Part shown: one piece after another, positions 1-10,807 of the stretch
How the letters are laid out: the number at the start of each line of letters is the position of its first letter
How positions within the stretch are numbered: the first letter of the stretch is position 1
From: Epithemia pelagica
Taxonomy: Eukaryota > Bacillariophyta > Bacillariophyceae > Surirellales > Surirellaceae
DNA: 64,000 nt
NCBI GenBank assembly: GCA_946965045.2
Contig: OX337237.1
Span: 1,054,001 to 1,118,000, forward strand
Direction of reading: 5' to 3'
Notes under the pieces: generated by a model
The model's database searches: none
The model's input: only the letters and a program-made list of their open reading frames with translations
What the model was told of the DNA's origin: nothing
Made by a program: the position numbers and the translations under genes

Positions 1-1243
1 AGTCACCCTTCCATGCCACAGGAGACTCTCCTGCTGGTTGTGAGGATGACGTATCCGACAGGAATGGTGCTGTCGCAAGGGGTGCTACGGCTGTGACTGT
101 GTTTTTGGTTGTGGGTGGCGATCGAGACCAGGTGGTGGTTACCGGCCCCGAGTAGTTGCCGGGTGCTTGTTCCGTTGGTGGTGGTGGAGGTGGATCGTTG
201 GGTGGTGGTGGTGGGATACGTGGATTTCCGGGGGTACGCATCGCTGTCGATTTTGTTTTGGCGGTTGCCGTCAAGCTGCCAGCCTTGGTCTTTTTCTTTT
301 TGGTTCCACTCGTCTTTTTGATAGATGTGTTGGTAGTGTTGCGCAATTGTTTCGTTCCAGAACCAGTAGTCGTCGTTGTGGAGGTGGCGTTTGTCGAAGT
401 GGCACCTGCCTTGTCCTTTTTCTTCTTTTTGCGTGTTTTCTTGTTAGAAGTATTGCTCGCCGTGCTACTATTGCTACCAACGGACGAATCATCGTTGGAG
501 GCTTGTGATTTTTTGGAGCCAGCTTTCTTGCTCTTTGTTGTTGGTATCGCAGAAGCTTGTTGTTGTTGTCTTTGCTGTTGCTGTTCTTCCTTTTCTTGTT
601 GGAATTGAGCGGCCGTTTCTGCCGCATAGTATTCGACAAAGGAAATGGCTTGCAATTGAAATTCCAATCGTTCCACCTGTCGATCACGATCTTCTTCGGT
701 CTCGCGCAATCGTTCACTCAAATGAGCAATGGTAGTTCGCAAAGTTTGAATGGTCATGTGATTGTTTTCCAATTCCAGTTGCAATTCTCGAATGGCTTGT
801 AACAATACGCTCGGAGGTGTCGAGGGACGCAAAATGCCACCGGCCGCCATGCGTTTGACACCACTCGTGGTGGTTGTGGTGGCAGCTGGTGGTGGAGGAG
901 GGCGTGGTGCTGGAGAAGGCCGCAGTGATTGTGAGGGGGGTTGCCGAACCGTAAAGTCCGATGTAGAACTCGTAAGCGAAACGGGTGCCGATGGTTCCGT
1001 CCGTGCATTTGATGGTGTCGAAGAAGATGAAGAGACAAAGGAGTTGTACAACAACCTTCGTGGAGCCGTGGTTTTTGTAGATGTTTCTGATGACATTGAA
1101 GAGGACAGAAGCGATCGACCAAATCTTGTCGAATTCGAGTTGTTGTTGTTGTTTCCTCGTGATAGGAACGGTCTGGAAGAAAACAAGGGCTCACGATTCG
1201 ACGAGAAATTGTTGCGTTCCGCTTCATGTGAAGAGGTATTCAT
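1..1243 (-). CDS. Coiled-coil, low-complexity protein (3' part outside window)
   Basis: An uninterrupted frame runs on the minus strand from an ATG at 1243 to the first base of the window, so at least 414 residues are visible and the C-terminus is missing. Residues 1-140 are Ser/Asn/Thr/Pro rich. Residues about 150-225 form an amphipathic helix rich in Leu, Glu and Gln (LQLELENNHMTIQTLRTT, then LSERLRETEEDRDRQVERLE), consistent with a coiled coil, followed by a Gln-rich run. After that come Lys-rich patches (KKTRKKKKKDK, TKKKKTK) that could be nuclear localisation signals, then proline runs. No known domain is recognised. A role as a nuclear scaffold or regulator is only a guess from composition. 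The antisense frames over the same bases are shadows of this one. Confidence 0.7.
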   Translation of the reverse strand, partial: MNTSSHEAERNNFSSNREPLFSSRPFLSRGNNNNNSNSTRFGRSLLSSSMSSETSTKTTAPRRLLYNSFVSSSSSTPSNARTEPSAPVSLTSSTSDFTVRQPPSQSLRPSPAPRPPPPPAATTTTTSGVKRMAAGGILRPSTPPSVLLQAIRELQLELENNHMTIQTLRTTIAHLSERLRETEEDRDRQVERLEFQLQAISFVEYYAAETAAQFQQEKEEQQQQRQQQQASAIPTTKSKKAGSKKSQASNDDSSVGSNSSTASNTSNKKTRKKKKKDKAGATSTNATSTTTTTGSGTKQLRNTTNTSIKKTSGTKKKKTKAGSLTATAKTKSTAMRTPGNPRIPPPPPNDPPPPPPTEQAPGNYSGPVTTTWSRSPPTTKNTVTAVAPLATAPFLSDTSSSQPAGESPVAWKGD

Positions 1244-3571
1244 TATGGGTGAAGTCACCGCCTGGGAATTCCAACACCGAAATCGAAACACTAACCACCG
1301 ATGTTTTTCTGGAAACAACGGAAGGCCAACACAACGACTCTGGTCCGATTCTTCTCTTTCACCTCTCTTTTCTGATCCAAGCAAAGTGTAAAAGAATGAG
1401 CGGGCGGATTGTTATCCGTGTATCATCCACTTCCAAAACCTCCGAAAGCCCACCCAAACAATTCTTGTTTGGATGAGAAGGAAGGTCCGACCAAAGAAAG
1501 AACTGTTGGTCCGATTTATTTTCGTTGGCTGCCTCTTTCGGCTACAAGAACAATGAATCTGTTCGAAGACAGTGAGAAAGGAATCTACAGCCACTCTTTA
1601 ACCTTGTATCATCCAAACAACCAGAGCTTCTTTATCAGGGTCTATATTGTCGATACACAGGAAAGAAGACGACGATCGATGTCCCATATTCTCTAGAGAG
1701 TAATGGTTAATCCCCATACATACAATGAAAGCGATGGCACTCTCCCTAGACGGAGGGAGGGGGCACATCCACTGAACGCCGCCCAACCATCAAATGAGAA
1801 AGCCGGGCGTGCCTGTATCATGGAAGGAATGGGGCCGACGGACGCGCGACGCATGTCTCTCGCGTCGCTCACGCCCCATAGACCAAAACAAGACCATCGT
1901 TGGCACGACCGCCGGGTGCCATTTTGGCCCCCGCTCATCGGACATAATTCTTATCGTCGAATGTCTAATTTTACTATTGATCATCTTATGATTCAAATTT
2001 TATGAGCCGCTTAGATTTTCAGTGACCCTTTTGGAAAGAGTCTTTTTTGTCGACCATTCCCCCAAAATTTGTGCTCCTTGCCACGAGCACATCGCCGGAT
2101 CTTTCGCAATTCACACGTTCAGTCGCTTCAAGATCGCATCAAAACTGATCTACCGAGTAAGCCCTCTAGCTAGGGCTACTACTCCTACCTAGAGCTAAGG
2201 TAACACTGTTAACTGTCAACTTCATGCAGTCATTGATTGAACTACAAACCTCAAAGCATCTGGATGAGGATTGGGATAATTAAAAATCTAAGGAGCTCCC
2301 TGCCAATTACACGTGATATATTTCTGCATTGAAGACTATGAGTCCAATAGTAATTACCGATCATGGTCTTTCCTTTTATCGTTCAACGATCAACGATTGT
2401 ACTATGATCTATAGCCAATGATCATAGTCTTACTCGTAGTCTTATTCGTACGAGATTAATTGTTCTTTTATAGTAGTACCCGAGAACTGGTAAGTGGTAA
2501 GATACATCGAGATATCTGGTACCGAGTAGCGAATACAGAATTCGCAATTCGGAATGCTACATGTCGTCGGCAGATGCATAGCTATTAGCTATAGGCCATA
2601 GAACAAACAATGACCAAGAGGGCGAGGATTGAATTGTCCTCCATGAAACAACTCCATGTCTCTTCTTATTGGATGAATCGTGGAGTACAGTACGTAACGA
2701 TCTTGAGAGTCGAAAAAAGATGGATGGACCACCTACCACCTCCCTCACCAAGATACCGATGGATGTCCGAATGTCCTGGCGACAACATACGACAGAAAAA
2801 GGACACGCACCAAGATACCGAAGGTAGTAGATCTTCTATAGCGAATAGAGGGTTCCTGATTGCCTTTGGTTAGGACTTTGGACTTCTCGTTTCTGTCATA
2901 GCGTTCTAACTTAGGACAAACTTCTTCGTGATTGCATGCATTCCAGGAATACATCTAGTGGGAACTTGAACCAGGAGATGACAAACCCGATAGTACAGGT
3001 TTTTCAGAGTGAAAGACTTGGCGGTAGACGGCATCTGGCCAAACGTTCCAGTGAATAATCCCCATACGAGTATGTCATCGACCTCGTAAACAAGGGATTG
3101 ACTACGTACTACTATGATCTACGATAGGACGTCGTTGATCACCATCCACAGCGGATCGTCTTGGTCGCGCCATTGCGATTTGCGATACCGCAGAATAAGC
3201 TTGATATGACGAGAGAATTAGAATGGGATTGCCCTCAATGACTCTGGTCCTCTGCATGCAACAATCCCAAGTTCTCGTTCTACTCCTAGGAGTTAAAGCG
3301 TATACTCCTACATTACTATGTGATCTCGCAGTAGCAAAGGTAGCAGAAGTACATTAACTTCACCGGTAAAGGTAAACAGGTTCACGTAGTGGTCATTTGG
3401 TCAAAGTGAGAATTTAGTTGTAACTAAGTATCCCATCTCATTTTCGATGCTCCATTCACCATCTCAATCCTTTGCCAACTGCCAGATCCCAATATCCTTG
3501 GGATAACGACCAAGGGCTCACAAAAAAGATCCTCATCAAACTGCAAAGGTCAGCCAACAAATTGCACAACC
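1244..3571. other. Intergenic, no gene seen
   Basis: About 2.3 kb without a convincing coding frame; the short frames present have no start context, composition or motif support. It holds a small perfect hairpin near 1454-1472 (CCAAACAA, 3-nt loop, TTGTTTGG) and several copies of the ACTCCTA/TAGGAGT motif (near 2185, 3283 and 3301) that recurs between genes throughout the window. Confidence 0.5.
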
Positions 3572-4828
3572 ATGAACTCTGACTCCCTGCCGCATACAAA
3601 GACGAAAGGTAATCTGAAACGTAACCCATCGTTTGAAGAAGAAATTCTCTCCACCCCAATTCGAACAGGAGGGCGTCGCGTTCCAGTTCGTGGATATTTC
3701 ACGAAGTCTCGATCTCTCAACAAGAAAATTACTGACGAAATGGAATCTCCAAGCTCTGTCTGCGCCATGCTTATTTCACCCTTGGTTACATCCGGTCCCT
3801 CCACTCCCAAGCGCACCAAGGCTCGCCGACACCCTGTTTCCCCAGTGACACCAAATGGAACTGACTGTGGTGATTCACACAAGATCATGGTCCGAAGAAT
3901 CGTTAACAGGACCAACAGCATCGACAGCGAGATTACTGTTCCAAGCTTATGTGGAAGTGAAACATCACAAAGCTGTGATAGTTGGATTCGCAACACACCA
4001 ACGAGCCGGACATCATCAGTAAGCACACCGACCTCACATCATCAACATGAAGGAGAAGAAATGCGTACGGACTGCCGCCGAGTCCTGGTGCCAAAATCAA
4101 TGCTGCGACACCTTGTTCTCTCGAGATCCGCTTCCAATATGAGCGTCGTTTCAACTTTGAGCACCAAGAAACGTGTCCGCTTTGTTGATTAAGACGGTTA
4201 CACGGAACATCAAGAACTTGATGACAGGTCTATGGCAAAACAACAACCTTCCTTGACCGAAGAGGAACAAAAGGCTGCTTTCTGGACATCGGATGAGATC
4301 AGCACGATGAGAAAGAAGGCGAGACGATTCGCGGCCAACTACGCATGGAAGAAAGATAAAAAGGTGGTAACATGCTTGAACTTGTTGTTCGATTCATGCC
4401 GTGCCAACAAGAAAGATGCGTCCGCATCGACAATCGAACATGGTTTCGAGTACTTGTACATGCGTGAGATTCCTGAAGACGAGTCTTCTGCCACTTTTAC
4501 AACCTTGCGTGGATTGGAAGGGCTTTTTGAGTCCGACGTCACTCATGATCGACGCATGGAGTGCATTCATGCTGTCCTTCGAAAACAAGCCAAGATGCAG
4601 CAGCTGAAAGTGCACGAAGAAGAAGACAAGAAGAACAGTTCCAAGCGTTCTGATAAACACAGCCAAGAAACCATCGAATATGTCCTGGCCAAGACGTCAG
4701 CAAAAGCAAGTTCTCCAGCCCGAAGATTTGCACGTTTCTTGGGCAAAGTGGACGAGGCACTCGTCTCTGCATCGGTGGACGGAAAAAAGAAGACCCGAAG
4801 GGCTACCATTGACGGCATGTCCTCGTGA
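3572..4828 (+). pseudogene. Diatom orphan gene interrupted by one in-frame TAA
   Basis: Two frames, 3572-4192 (206 aa) and 4232-4828 (198 aa), lie in the same phase and are separated only by one TAA at 4190-4192; the 13 codons between that stop and the second ATG are open. The first part is Ser/Thr/Arg rich and ends in KKRVRFVD. The second starts with SLTEEEQKAAFWTSDEISTM, then a basic helix, an LRGLEG motif near residue 90, and an Arg/Lys-rich tail. The order VRF(E/D) - acidic linker - W(Y/T)..E(D/E) - RGLE resembles a large stramenopile family of unknown function in which these motifs sit in one protein. I infer a 418-codon ancestral gene with a nonsense mutation, or a read-through stop. 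The second part could still be translated from its own ATG at 4232. Confidence 0.6.
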
Positions 4829-5614
4829 TGATTCAATCCATTTTTACAAAAGCCTGTTAACTCTGGTAGCTGTCGCCTCCTTTCATAACATGAAAGGTTT
4901 TCCTACAGGCATCACGGACCCAACCATCGTCAATCGCCATTGTCGTTGGACAGTGGTCGTGACGGCTCAAAAGCTACCCTTACATTTTTCGATTTGCATT
5001 CAATCTAAGCTAGTCCTACTACTCCTACCAATTTCAATGTTCCTCTATCTCAACCTCGCAACCTTAGCTCTCTTTCAATAGATCTTGTTCACCTATCACA
5101 TCCCCAACGAGACCATGGATGTTCTTCATAATCAAATTGAGGAAATAGCTTCATTTTGAATAATATAAGAATTGAGAGACACGGTGGATACCCTAGGAAA
5201 AGCAACGCCATGACTTAGCTTTCTGTGATACAGTTGAACGTTGAACATATCTTGAGTTTAATTTTTAATTTTCTTTGAAATGCAAAGGTATGGGGAATAC
5301 TGAAGACTCATGCAAGACAGGGATGAGGGAGAAACCATGGTGTTCGTTTTAGCAGGAGTCGCAAGCGACGGACGGCAAACTGCGAGAGCTAGAGATTGAG
5401 GAAGCATGCGGAGACCATAGTGTACATAGATGAATAGAAGATAGGGTAGCTGTTGAGGTTCATTGCCAACCGCACGATTGTGCTCTCGCGGCCGTGGTGT
5501 GGTCGCGTGGCGCTCTTTCTTGTCCACCTTACTAAACCGTGTCCAAGCTCCGACACCGTTGTTGCGTTCGTTGTTGTCGTTGTTGTCTCTTGACAGATCC
5601 ATCCCAAGTAAAAG
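4829..5614. other. Intergenic, upstream region of the NAC alpha gene
   Basis: No supported gene. A long antisense frame (5258-5758) crosses the NAC first exon and intron and has no coding features. The stretch just before 5615 presumably contains the NAC promoter and 5' leader; no core element can be pointed to with confidence. Confidence 0.4.
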
Positions 5615-6592
5615 ATGCCCGAGGTAGGTTTTTAATGAGTTGATTGGTCTGATATGAGTTCCTGGATTAACCACTAGGGAAAGGACTGAAGTTTTTGGTT
5701 TGCTGCTGGTTGGAGGTTGTCTACGCAACTCTACAAATGCAAGACAACCTTTTCGCAACGGACCGGATGAACTGTTTTTTCAGTGATCTTAGCCTTTATG
5801 ACTTCTTCTTCTTGTCTGGTCATGGCTGGTCTTTGGTTCTAATTTCGCCTGGTCGTGTCAACTTTCGCCATACTTGGTTCCTCTGTGTTTTTTATCTGTT
5901 CCGGTGTCTTATCTTGACAAAATTGTGTGCGTGCTTCGTATCCATAGATTGAAGAAATTGCCGACGTTCCTGAATTGGAAGAAGCTGATGATGATATCCC
6001 GGAACTTGAAGAGCAAGCTGAGGGATCTGGGGTAGCAGCTGATGGGTCCGTAGACCCTGCCGCCATGGCCGCGGCCATGGCAGGTGCCGCCGAAGATTCC
6101 AAACAAAACCGTAACGAAAAGAAATCGCGCAAGGCCATGCAAAAATTGGGTATGCGCCCTGTCGGGGGAGTGCTGCGAGTTACGGTGAAAAAGTCGAAAA
6201 ATGTGCTTTTCGTCATTCACAAACCAGATGTCTTCAAGAGCCCTAACGCGGACACCTATGTCGTCTTTGGAGAAGCCAAGAGTGAAGATTCCAGTGCTAT
6301 GAGCCAAGCTGCCGCGGCCAAGCAATTTCAGCAACAAGCACAGGCTATGCCTGCCGCGGCTGCTCCAGCTATGCCTGCAGCAGCGGAAGGTGAAGAAGGT
6401 GGTATCCCGGCAATGGATGGAGGAGAAGCGGCTGGTGGTGAAGGTGGAGAAGCTGTCGATGAAACTGGATTGGAGTCGAAAGATATTGAATTGGTTATGT
6501 CACAGGCTGGATGTTCAAGATCCGCTGCGGTCAGCGCACTGAAGGAGAATGATGGTGACCTGGTCAACTCCATTATGAGCTTGACGAAATAA
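5615..6592 (+). CDS. NACA: Nascent polypeptide-associated complex subunit alpha
   Basis: A spliced gene of 217 aa. Exon 1 is only nine bases (5615-5623, Met-Pro-Glu); the intron at 5624-5947 begins GTAGGT and ends TAG; exon 2 runs 5948-6592. Splicing gives [19 protein letters not shown], the acidic N-terminus typical of NAC alpha. Residues about 55-115 form the NAC domain ([20 protein letters not shown], then an [12 protein letters not shown] stretch), and the last 40 residues form the UBA domain ([20 protein letters not shown]). A Met/Ala/Glu/Gly-rich linker joins them. With the beta subunit it forms the ribosome-tunnel chaperone that shields new chains from mis-targeting. The start is decided by splicing: without it the first ATG would lie at 5975, losing nine conserved residues of exon 2. 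Confidence 0.95.
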
Positions 6593-7332
6593 TTGGAGCC
6601 ATTTAGCTATGGTCTGGTTGGGACTCAAAGTCAATCCATTTTTCATTTAACAAAAACAGTCTTCTTGCTAGACATATTTCTCTCATATCTCATATGGTTC
6701 TACGTTCTGGGAAAGGTACAAGAAGGTGTAAGTTCTTTGTGTTTTGTCTTTGCACAGTGGGCCACGTTCAATGCTGGATCACGATGTAAGTATTGACTAT
6801 CACCATACTACATAAGCAAATGAAGATTTGGAATGGTGGGACTTCTAGCTCCGGTGGGCATTACGCGTTCACCAAGGGTGAGTGATGTATGGAATATGGA
6901 CGACGATTCTCCATCCTAGGAGTAAGGTTAACTCTTGCCACTTGTCTGTCACAGTTTCCCCATGGCATTGGCCTTGGCACATCTACCGTAGCCCTGCCGA
7001 AGGATTATCGCCTATGATTCGCTTATCGCTTGATGGATCGTAGGTAGGAGCAGGAGAAGGATCAATGAAGATGTGACGCACTCTAAAAGTCTACAGTATG
7101 AGGTACACTAGAAAAAGCATTTTTAGAGATCCTGATCAAGAACATCGTTGTCTCACAAAATCAGAAATCATGGAACTGATCCAAGACCGGCTTTTGATTC
7201 CAACAAGATTCCGAACGAACGTCATCTTTTGCGCTGTCGTTGGTGCAAATGTGAGGGAGTGAGGACTTCTGGTTTGTGGTGGAGTTCATATCGCTGCTAT
7301 TGCACAAGTGGAGAGCTCAATCAAAGTATACA
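6593..7332. other. Intergenic between NAC alpha and the quinone reductase
   Basis: Contains the NAC 3' region and presumably the promoter of the downstream flavoprotein gene. Small frames here have no motif or composition support. A TAGGAGT-type motif occurs at about 6918. Confidence 0.4.
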
Positions 7333-7996
7333 ATGACAAAGATCGCAATCGTCTACTACTCTTTGTATGGCCATGTTGCCACCATGGCTCATGCTGTGAA
7401 GAAGGGCGTCGAAGCTGCAGGTGCTGCTTGCGATGTATTCCAAGTTCCTGAGACTCTGTCCGATGAAATCTTGGGTAAAATGCACGCTCCTCCCAAGAAG
7501 GACGATCCAATCATGGAAACAGCAAAAATGGCAGAATATGATGGATTCATCTTTGGTCTTTCAGGTCGATTTGGTTCGGTACCAGCGCAAATGAAGGTGA
7601 GTTGTCAATACAAGTTCAAACCGAGACCACCAGATTTTTCTAACTGTGTTGAAGTCGTTCATGGATGCCACCGGAGGTCTTTGGATGAAAGGTGGCTTGG
7701 TTGGAAAGACAGCAGGAACCTTTGTCTCAGTTGGTACTCAAGGAGGTGGACAAGAAACTGTGAATCTCTCCGTCATTCCATTCTTTGCCCACCAAGGAAT
7801 GGTTTTTGTTCCCCTTGGTTACACGGAACCAAAAGTGTTCAACTACGACGAAGTTCATGGAGCTTCTGCTTATGGATGTGGTACCTATGCCGGTCCCGAC
7901 GGATCACGTACCCCTTCGGACCTGGAAAAGGAAATCGCAGAATCACATGGAAAACATTTTGCCTCCATCACAGCCAAGCTTGCTTCTTCTTCCTAG
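7333..7996 (+). CDS. wrbA-like: NAD(P)H:quinone oxidoreductase, WrbA flavodoxin family
   Basis: Two exons, 7333-7596 and 7655-7996, with a 58-nt intron (GTGAGT...AAG), give 201 aa, the usual WrbA length. The N-terminus IAIVYYSLYGHVATMA is the flavodoxin FMN phosphate loop. FGLSGRFGSVPAQMK, joined by splicing to SFMDATGGLW, matches the WrbA signature around the flavin. GKTAGTFVSVGTQGGGQET and the HGASAYGCGTYAGPDG segment are further family hallmarks. The enzyme is expected to reduce quinones by two electrons with NAD(P)H, avoiding semiquinone radicals, as a soluble tetramer. The reading frame continues upstream of 7333, but the family begins at MTKIAIVYYS. No targeting peptide is visible, so cytosolic location is inferred. 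Confidence 0.93.
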
Positions 7997-8371
7997 ACTG
8001 GTCTTTGATTGAGTACAAAAGCCGGTAAAACTGCTTTTTTAGTAAGTATCAGTTCAGTAGTTTTATGAAGGATCAATAGACGCCCCATTCTTTTCTTTTG
8101 CTTCTCATGTGCAAACGAAACTGCATCTTCCACAAGGATTCTAAACGATATTTCTAGCGCTACATTTGGAAAAAGTCAAGTGTATTGCGGCAGCGTGCGC
8201 AATCTTCTTCCATGGTCGGTCCACTCATTTGCACTGGTTTCACCAAGATGATCCGATCGAACATCTGGGAAAGAGAAGACAACGATCCACAATTTTGAGA
8301 AGGATTATCATACGATGGTCTCCAGTCTCTTTAGGTCCCAGTTGATGATATTGATGGTTGTAGATTGACCA
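7997..8371. other. Convergent 3' regions
   Basis: Space between the stop codons of the rightward flavoprotein gene and the leftward transporter gene. No gene or repeat is seen. Confidence 0.4.
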
Positions 8372-9547
8372 TTACAAAACCGCCACAACCGTCAAGGCAC
8401 CCAACAGCGAGGCGGTCGAGAGGACATGAGGGGTTTGCAAAATGAGCAAATCGGTCAAAAATCCTATGGGTACAATCAGCCCCAATCCCACACTCACAAC
8501 AGTGGCATCGCCAGTCAACACAATTGCTCGGAAACAAAAGTACTGGGACAAGAAACAGTCCAAAAAGCCTCGGAGCAAGAACAAAGCAAAATAATAGAGT
8601 ATGGTGGAGGCCGTCACTGCCGAAGCTCCTGTCCACGTCAACTGAATCATGTTGGGTATAGTCCAGAGTGCCACAGGGAGCAAGGCTACCTGTACGGTCA
8701 AGCCCACACACCCCAGCAAAAGATCAGCGGAATAGAGGGATTCGTCTCGTGGACATTCGATGCGTACTTGCAAGGCGTAGGAAGCATAGGCCAAACCCGA
8801 CAAGAGAGCATATATATCTCCTTGCAAACTTTCTTGAGGCTCCGAGGTTGGTTCATTGCTTTCCGAAGACGAATAATCGTGATAGGCGGTCAAGGTCGTC
8901 CCCAACAAGGCGAGCAAACAACCAGCTAGTTTCCAACAGGTGAATCGTTCGACTCGCACCAGTACAGCCAAGACGAAGCAAAAGACACCATTGGTACTGG
9001 TCAAGACAGAAGCAGAGGCCAAGGATGTTTTCTGCAGTGCAATGAGAAAACACCAATTGGCCGCAAACCAACAAGGTTCAACTTTGGCACCAACAACCAA
9101 ATGTTGGAAAAAGTTCCAAGGAAGAGGGCTTTGCTGCGACGGCTGTTGAGATAGTTCATCAGTTTGATGTTCCAATTCGGTCAATTCACAGTTTTGATGG
9201 CTGGTTGTAGATGACAGCGAGGAATAATTTGTTTTCGTGGTATAAAGCAATGATCCAGCGTGTTTGTCGTGATGGACACCATGTTTGATAGTATGGTCCT
9301 TGTTGTCCCCGTTGCGTGCTTGTTCGCCGACCGATGATGGAAGCCATTGGAAACCACAGAAATGAAGTGGTACAAAAAATAAGAAGCTGGTTGCCCCAAG
9401 GAAGGCAAAGACAAAGGGAGAGTCTAGTTCATCGGGAATCGAATCGTAGATGAATTGGACAAAAACGGAACAGGTATTCCATAACACAACGGCGAGCACC
9501 AGGAAACAGAGACCAAGCCTGTATGGCGATATGGCGAATCCATTCAT
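8372..9547 (-). CDS. EamA/DMT-fold transporter, SLC35F5-like
   Basis: A 391-aa multi-pass membrane protein from the ATG at 9547 (MNGFAISPYRLGLCFLVLAV). About ten hydrophobic segments are visible in the drug/metabolite transporter arrangement, with a hydrophilic Ser/His/Gln-rich loop at about residues 80-150 between helices 2 and 3. The stretch SLASASVLTSTNGVFCFVLA, followed by ERFTCWKLAGCLLALLGTTL, matches the central EamA repeat as in SLC35F5 proteins, where it reads T-S-V-A-S..LSSTS..FTL. The second EamA repeat runs to LIVPIGFLTDLLI near the C-terminus. The substrate cannot be read from sequence. An open frame extends upstream of 9547, but only with non-ATG codons. It is divergent from the gene at 9961. 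Confidence 0.8.
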   Translation of the reverse strand: MNGFAISPYRLGLCFLVLAVVLWNTCSVFVQFIYDSIPDELDSPFVFAFLGATSFLFFVPLHFCGFQWLPSSVGEQARNGDNKDHTIKHGVHHDKHAGSLLYTTKTNYSSLSSTTSHQNCELTELEHQTDELSQQPSQQSPLPWNFFQHLVVGAKVEPCWFAANWCFLIALQKTSLASASVLTSTNGVFCFVLAVLVRVERFTCWKLAGCLLALLGTTLTAYHDYSSSESNEPTSEPQESLQGDIYALLSGLAYASYALQVRIECPRDESLYSADLLLGCVGLTVQVALLPVALWTIPNMIQLTWTGASAVTASTILYYFALFLLRGFLDCFLSQYFCFRAIVLTGDATVVSVGLGLIVPIGFLTDLLILQTPHVLSTASLLGALTVVAVL

Positions 9548-9960
9548 AATGCGGCTGATTGCACCTGTATTACGTTGGGCCAAACCGATTCAGAGAACGA
9601 AAGAAACGTTTGAGGTTCAACCTCGTCGTAATGTTCTCCTGTTACGTCTAGACCAAAGGGAACATTATCATCGTGAAACACGGATGTACTCCTACAAAGA
9701 TTCCGTTTGAGGAAAGAGACAGAGGCCAGCTTCAGCTTCCGGTTCGTGCGAGAACTGTAGGCGGTTCAGTACGAAATGTAGGAAAGTATAGCATGAAAGA
9801 GTAGTCGGCATGACTATCTCTTCCCTCAAAAACTCGTCTCACATCGACGATAGCCTTTATCTCACAATTTCATCCTTCCAGTTTCTACCGGTAGGAGTAT
9901 TGAACAGGAACCAGAGTGATCGAAACCCAGCCGTCGATATGTCAAGCCACAAGAAAGGGA
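9548..9960. other. Divergent promoter region
   Basis: About 410 nt separating the leftward transporter from the rightward orphan at 9961, presumably containing both promoters. Copies of the ACTCCTA/TAGGAGT motif occur at about 9688 and 9893. No core promoter element can be assigned with confidence. Confidence 0.35.
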
Positions 9961-10494
9961 ATGCACAATGTTAATACCAGGGACAGTGGTGAGCCAAGTA
10001 GTCTACCGATTGCGCAATTCTTCTTGAAGCGTGGACAAGAAGGTCGTATCCTAGTTTACACAGACCGTCTGGAAGTCGTACCTGAAGGGCCCAAGGGTCC
10101 CAAAGCCCGTGCCTATCATTTTGACGAGTTCCCGAACCAAGGCGCTTGTTGCTTCCGTCATGTAAAGCAAGAAATCTATGCATTGGAGGATGGATACCGC
10201 TGGTATTGCGGTGGAGGATACTTTCATTCAAGTTTCCACGACTCGGATTGCTGCTATGGTAACGTCGTGGAAGTGAACCAATGTGGGAGCCTGGGTTGTT
10301 TGGGTGCTCGCATGTGTTCGGTTCCTCTCTGGTACCGTGTGGACGATCCGTACGGATTAATGTTAGTGTGGGAAACCGCACTCAAAGCATACTTTCGTGA
10401 ACAAGGAAGAGACGAGAACTCCTTGTCCATTTCCTTCCATTATCCTGGAAAAGTTCGGCAGCAAGTCATGGAACGTATGGGCGCACAGGGCTAA
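9961..10494 (+). CDS. Orphan protein, Cys/aromatic-rich
   Basis: A single-exon frame of 177 aa from an ATG at 9961. The middle is rich in Cys, Tyr, Trp and Gly (CCFRHVKQEIYALEDGYRWY, then CGGGYFHSSFHDSDCCYG), suggesting a compact disulphide- or metal-stabilised fold, but the spacing fits no zinc-finger class I know. There is no signal peptide or membrane segment. The frame is open 15 codons further upstream, without another ATG. I do not recognise the family; the coherent amino-acid composition supports a real gene. Confidence 0.55.
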   Translation: MHNVNTRDSGEPSSLPIAQFFLKRGQEGRILVYTDRLEVVPEGPKGPKARAYHFDEFPNQGACCFRHVKQEIYALEDGYRWYCGGGYFHSSFHDSDCCYGNVVEVNQCGSLGCLGARMCSVPLWYRVDDPYGLMLVWETALKAYFREQGRDENSLSISFHYPGKVRQQVMERMGAQG

Positions 10495-10807
10495 CAGCAA
10501 GATGTGAACGACCCTAGGTAATGCATGTAGTTGCTTGAATCTGGCATAGAGGTGAAGTGTTTCTTTGAAAGCTGTAGGAAGATCGTTCTTTCAGAAAGTG
10601 TATTGATACAAAGAATGCTCGTGATGCTTCGGATCATGTGCAGAATAATAACTTGACAGTGTATTCGTATCGCTCGAATGCAAAGAAAAGTGTTTTAAAT
10701 CGCCCAGAATGCAAACCTTAGACTTTGAAAACAATGATTACTGCGAGAAAACTTCTCCAACAGAAGCATCCCATTTCCGGAAGGATGGATCATCAGCGTT
10801 ACGTATG
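10495..10807. other. Intergenic, nothing seen
   Basis: Short A+T-rich space between the stop codons of the orphan gene and the leftward membrane-protein gene. Confidence 0.35.

Noticed and set aside
754-1227. Minus-strand frame with many His/Leu and Arg/Thr
   Set aside because: Shifted reading of the coiled-coil gene that runs continuously from 1243 to the window edge.
5258-5758. Minus-strand 166-codon frame
   Set aside because: It is antisense to the NAC alpha first exon and intron and has no protein-like composition or motif.
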